39,477 nucleotides of DNA from Bacteroidales bacterium (GTDB lineage: Bacteria > Bacteroidota > Bacteroidia > Bacteroidales > UBA7960): assembly GCA_019429365.1 (NCBI GenBank), contig JAHYJD010000023.1:1-39477 (forward strand), in the 5' to 3' direction. The first letter of the stretch is position 1; each line of letters opens with the position of its first letter. The notes beneath the pieces were generated by a model. That model searched no databases. It was not told the DNA's origin and worked only from the letters and a program-made list of their open reading frames with translations. Positions 38,537 to 39,477 of this stretch are shown here, piece after piece. Both the position numbers and the translations under genes were made by a program.

Positions 38537-38989
38537 TCAGGCGATAAACTGCGCCGTGTGGTTCTTGGTGTCCACTTTTTCGATCACTTCGGCAATCACT
38601 CCTTTTTCGTCAATGATAAAGGTGGTGCGATGAATGCCGTCGAACTCGCGCCCCATAAACTTTTTCGGACCCCAAACGCCAAAAGCTTTCAAAATCTCCT
38701 TTTCAGTATCGGCAATCAGGGGGAAAGGCAGCTCGAACTTTTCAATAAACTTCACATGCGATTTTTCGTTGTCGGCACTCACGCCAACTACTTTGTAACC
38801 CTGCTTAAGCAGTACATCGTAGTTATCACGCAGGTTACATGCCTGGGCGGTGCAGCCGGGAGTGTTATCCTTGGGATAAAAATACAAAACCAGTTTGCTT
38901 CCTTTAAAATCAGCCAGCCCAATGGGATTTCCGTTCTGGTCTTTCCCTTTAAAATCAGGCGCTTTGTCGCCAGGTTTCAAATGTGTCAT
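38537..38989 (-). CDS. bcp: Thioredoxin-dependent peroxiredoxin (Bcp/PrxQ type)
   Basis: The 150-aa product is a typical Bcp: HLKPGDKAPDFKGKDQNG, LVLYFYPKDNTPGCTAQACNLRD with peroxidatic Cys and the resolving Cys five residues later (CTAQAC), VVGVSADNEKSHVKF, and GIHRTTFIIDEKGVI. It reduces hydroperoxides in the cytoplasm at the expense of thioredoxin, which may link it to the Trx-TrxR fusion elsewhere in this window. The ATG at 38989 gives the usual family N-terminus; the extension to 39022 is unlikely. It is followed by an intrinsic terminator. Confidence 0.95.
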   Translation of the reverse strand: MTHLKPGDKAPDFKGKDQNGNPIGLADFKGSKLVLYFYPKDNTPGCTAQACNLRDNYDVLLKQGYKVVGVSADNEKSHVKFIEKFELPFPLIADTEKEILKAFGVWGPKKFMGREFDGIHRTTFIIDEKGVIAEVIEKVDTKNHTAQFIA

Positions 38990-39058
38990 ATCGTTTTGAG
39001 TTTTGTAACTTGGTTTTGTCAAAGAAACAGATTTCCGGATTAAAAGTTCACCGCTACG

Positions 39059-39078
39059 GATTTATGATTGATGATTAA
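39059..39078. repeat. 20-bp repeat, copy 2
   Basis: An exact copy of the 20-mer at 10985-11004. It is followed by a degenerate inverted relative, AATCATCAATCCTAAATCC (39139-39157), and lies in the 178-nt gap between bcp and nth, which otherwise holds nothing recognisable. Confidence 0.7.
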
Positions 39079-39167
39079 TGATTGATGAATTTATTCCTAA
39101 ACCGAATCCGCTGAAATGTGGATGAGCTCAGCGAAGTTAATCATCAATCCTAAATCCTAAATCATCA

Positions 39168-39477
39168 TTATTTTTTTTGGAAGAACTTACAGGCTTTAGT
39201 CAGTGGGCATTCTTCGCACTTGGGCCGGCGGGCCTGGCACACATAGCGGCCATGGAGGATGAGCCAGTGGTGGGCAATGGCAACCTGGTGGGTGGGTATG
39301 TGTTTCAGCAGTTGCTTTTCGGTTTCAAGGGGCGTTTTGGCATTGGTGGTAAGGCCGATGCGGGCAGAAACGCGAAAAACGTGGGTGTCAACGGCCAGGG
39401 CGGGTTTGTCATACACCACCGAAGCAATCACGTTGGCGGTTTTGCGGCCCACGCCGGGGAGTTTCATCAGTTCATTG
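39168..39477 (-). CDS. nth: Endonuclease III (5'-partial)
   Basis: The C-terminal about 102 residues of a helix-hairpin-helix/iron-sulfur DNA glycosylase-lyase are visible; the start lies beyond the right edge, and the frame runs open to 39477. The HhH motif LPGVGRKTANVIASV carries the catalytic Lys (in GRKTA), VDTHVFRVSARIGL carries the catalytic Asp, and the [4Fe-4S] cluster cysteines have the exact C-X6-C-X2-C-X5-C pattern in the last 21 residues. It removes oxidised pyrimidines and nicks the strand in base-excision repair. Confidence 0.96.
   Translation of the reverse strand, partial: NELMKLPGVGRKTANVIASVVYDKPALAVDTHVFRVSARIGLTTNAKTPLETEKQLLKHIPTHQVAIAHHWLILHGRYVCQARRPKCEECPLTKACKFFQKK

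Overview
The window is a stretch of ordinary chromosome from a member of the Bacteroidota, most likely a Bacteroidales-like free-living or metagenome-derived lineage. The evidence is the set of families that are typical of this phylum (YfhO, DUF4834, DUF4783, TIGR02757, stand-alone MnmD, FTCD, M20C PepD, the three-gene acyl-CoA carboxylase operon), the near absence of Shine-Dalgarno sites, and repeated matches to the Bacteroidota promoter, TTTG / 19-21 nt / TAnnTTTG, sometimes so close to the ATG that the mRNA would be almost leaderless. There is no rRNA, CRISPR array, transposase, integrase or phage gene. Both edges cut through genes (an MTA/SAH-deaminase-type amidohydrolase at the left, endonuclease III at the right).

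Layout. 1-3.1 kb: nucleoside/purine catabolism (mtaD-like deaminase, then on the opposite strand guanine deaminase overlapping an XdhC-family gene by TAATG, and an unrecognised protein). 3.2-4.8 kb: three small conserved genes. 4.8-8.6 kb: a tandem pair of secreted M14 zinc-carboxypeptidase-like proteins; the second has a full active site, the first has lost every zinc ligand and the catalytic Glu. 8.55-10.15 kb: a visibly AT-rich esterase gene lying between two palindromic elements, with facing GTTATGCGG ends; this looks like an acquired cassette. 10.3-13.6 kb: trmD, rplS, and formiminotransferase-cyclodeaminase. 13.6-16.5 kb: a repeat-rich leader, a D-serine dehydratase-like PLP enzyme and a convergent SulP transporter. 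16.6-21.5 kb: acyl-CoA synthetase, a QueA-type enzyme, a methyltransferase, mnmD, and a single tRNA-Tyr, i.e. a cluster rich in tRNA modification. 21.5-25.1 kb: biotin-dependent acyl-CoA carboxylase operon (accC, BCCP, carboxyltransferase). 25.3-27.8 kb: a thioredoxin/thioredoxin-reductase fusion, a palindrome/tandem repeat island, rlmH and a DUF4783 protein. 28-30.7 kb: SLC13 permease plus MscS channel. 30.8-36.1 kb: glycosyltransferase, YfhO, DUF4834, and an exported glutamine-amidotransferase-fold lipoprotein. 36.2-39.5 kb: rpmH (51 codons) behind a 27-codon basic leader ORF that overlaps its start, pepD with a PqqD-like partner, a Bcp peroxiredoxin and nth.

How they work together: translation and tRNA maintenance genes (trmD, rplS, mnmD, queA-like, tRNA-Tyr, rlmH, rpmH) alternate with amino-acid, purine and propionyl/acyl-CoA metabolism and peptide digestion (M14 pair, PepD). 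I do not see one large new multi-gene system. The observations most worth following are the rpmH leader ORF, the palindrome-flanked esterase cassette, the dead/active M14 pair, the Trx-TrxR fusion that lacks the usual NADPH motif, and two intergenic repeat islands (13.56-13.75 kb and 26.6-26.8 kb).
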